Below are positions 5,405 through 5,979 of a stretch of 5,979 nucleotides of DNA, piece by piece. The position numbers and the translations under genes were made by a program. This DNA comes from Pyrinomonadaceae bacterium (GTDB lineage Bacteria > Acidobacteriota > Blastocatellia > Pyrinomonadales > Pyrinomonadaceae): assembly GCA_013812565.1 (NCBI GenBank), contig JACCTF010000018.1:1-5979 (forward strand). The letters run 5' to 3'. Numbering within the stretch: the first letter of the stretch is position 1; each line of letters begins with the position of its first letter. The notes beneath the pieces are model-generated. The model was given only the letters and a program-made list of their open reading frames with translations. It searched no databases and had not been told where the DNA came from.

Positions 5405-5979
5405 ATGTCACAGAACGGTAAAGGCAAGTTTCGCAGTTCGGCGTGGTTCGGCCCAAGCGATAGAGACGGCTTCATTCATCGTAGCTGGATGAAGAATCAA
5501 GGACTGCCGGATCACCTCTTTGACGGCCGCCCCGTGATCGGCATCTGTAACACATGGTCGGAACTCACACCCTGCAACGCGCATTTCCGCAAGATCGCCG
5601 AGCACGTCAAACGCGGGGTCTACGAAGCGGGAGGGTTTCCCCTGGAGTTCCCCGTGATGTCGCTTGGAGAAACCTTACTTCGTCCGACGGCGATGCTGTT
5701 CCGCAACCTGGTGAGTATGGATGTCGAAGAATCAATTCGCGGCAACCCGATTGACGGAGTGGTGCTGCTCGTCGGCTGCGACAAGACGACGCCGGCGCTG
5801 CTGATGGGCGCGGCCAGTTGTGATCTGCCGACCATCATGGTATCGGGCGGCCCGATGCTCAACGGCAAGTTTCGCGGCCAAGACATCGGGTCCGGCACAA
5901 GCGTCTGGAGGTTTAGCGAAGATGTCCGCTGCGGCGCGATGGAGTTGAACGACTTCATCGATGCCGAAAGCTGCATGAG
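5405..5979 (+). CDS. IlvD/Edd-family sugar-acid dehydratase, 5' part
   Basis: The first 191 residues of a family member that is normally about 570-600 residues long; the gene runs off the window end. These iron-sulfur and Mg2+ enzymes remove water from sugar acids to give 2-keto-3-deoxy acids, or from dihydroxy acids in branched-chain amino acid synthesis. Visible motifs are RPVIGICNTWSELTPCN at 42-58, where C57 is the expected first cluster ligand, E89 in a metal-binding position before RPTAM (93-97), and GCDKTTPALLMGAASCDLP at 124-142. The last motif holds cluster ligand C125, Mg ligand D126 and K127, which is expected to be carboxylated. SGGPMLNG follows at 147-154. The third cysteine lies beyond the window. 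The wording (WLKNQG-like WMKNQG, LFDGRPVIGI, FRGQDIGSGT) matches L-arabinonate and related pentonate dehydratases better than IlvD. The exact substrate is uncertain. It probably starts a separate catabolic unit, 147 nt after the toxin gene. Confidence 0.88.
   Translation, partial: MSQNGKGKFRSSAWFGPSDRDGFIHRSWMKNQGLPDHLFDGRPVIGICNTWSELTPCNAHFRKIAEHVKRGVYEAGGFPLEFPVMSLGETLLRPTAMLFRNLVSMDVEESIRGNPIDGVVLLVGCDKTTPALLMGAASCDLPTIMVSGGPMLNGKFRGQDIGSGTSVWRFSEDVRCGAMELNDFIDAESCM

Overview
The window carries a compact glycerol-catabolism cluster on the + strand, followed by a small toxin-antitoxin pair and the start of a sugar-acid dehydratase gene. Every convincing gene reads left to right. The organism is bacterial, with moderately GC-rich coding sequence. 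Heptamer-phased AAGTTCA/ATTTCAA repeats between genes and a glpK-glpF-glpD order ending in an AF2212-like antitoxin/PemK pair would fit an Acidobacteriota-like (Blastocatellia-type) soil bacterium. That placement is a guess from remembered genome style, not something the sequence proves.

Layout: positions 1-417 hold no convincing gene. They probably contain the promoter and leader of the glycerol operon, and include a 19-nt dyad (129-147) and a small hairpin (373-385). Then come glpK (418-1923, glycerol kinase), an 81-nt gap with five in-phase heptamers and a hairpin, glpF (2005-2976, aquaglyceroporin), a 54-nt gap with heptamer-phased repeats and an 8-bp hairpin, and glpD (3031-4662, FAD glycerol-3-phosphate dehydrogenase). 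After 30 nt follow a putative antitoxin (4693-4935) and an overlapping MazF/PemK-type toxin (4922-5257). A 147-nt gap with a perfect operator-like palindrome leads to an IlvD/Edd-family dehydratase (5405 to the window end, truncated).

How the genes work together: GlpF lets glycerol cross the inner membrane by facilitated diffusion, GlpK traps it as sn-glycerol 3-phosphate using ATP, and GlpD oxidises this to dihydroxyacetone phosphate, passing electrons through FAD to the quinone pool. Catalytic and binding residues are intact in all three, so the pathway looks functional. The toxin-antitoxin pair follows glpD with no visible terminator between them, so it may be partly co-transcribed with the glycerol genes. 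The dehydratase most resembles L-arabinonate/pentonate dehydratases and probably begins a separate sugar-acid catabolic unit.

The known genes explain nearly all the coding sequence. The unexplained parts are the heptamer repeats on both sides of glpF, the glpD start without a Shine-Dalgarno sequence, and the toxin-antitoxin pair in a metabolic operon. I see no clear evidence of a wholly new system.
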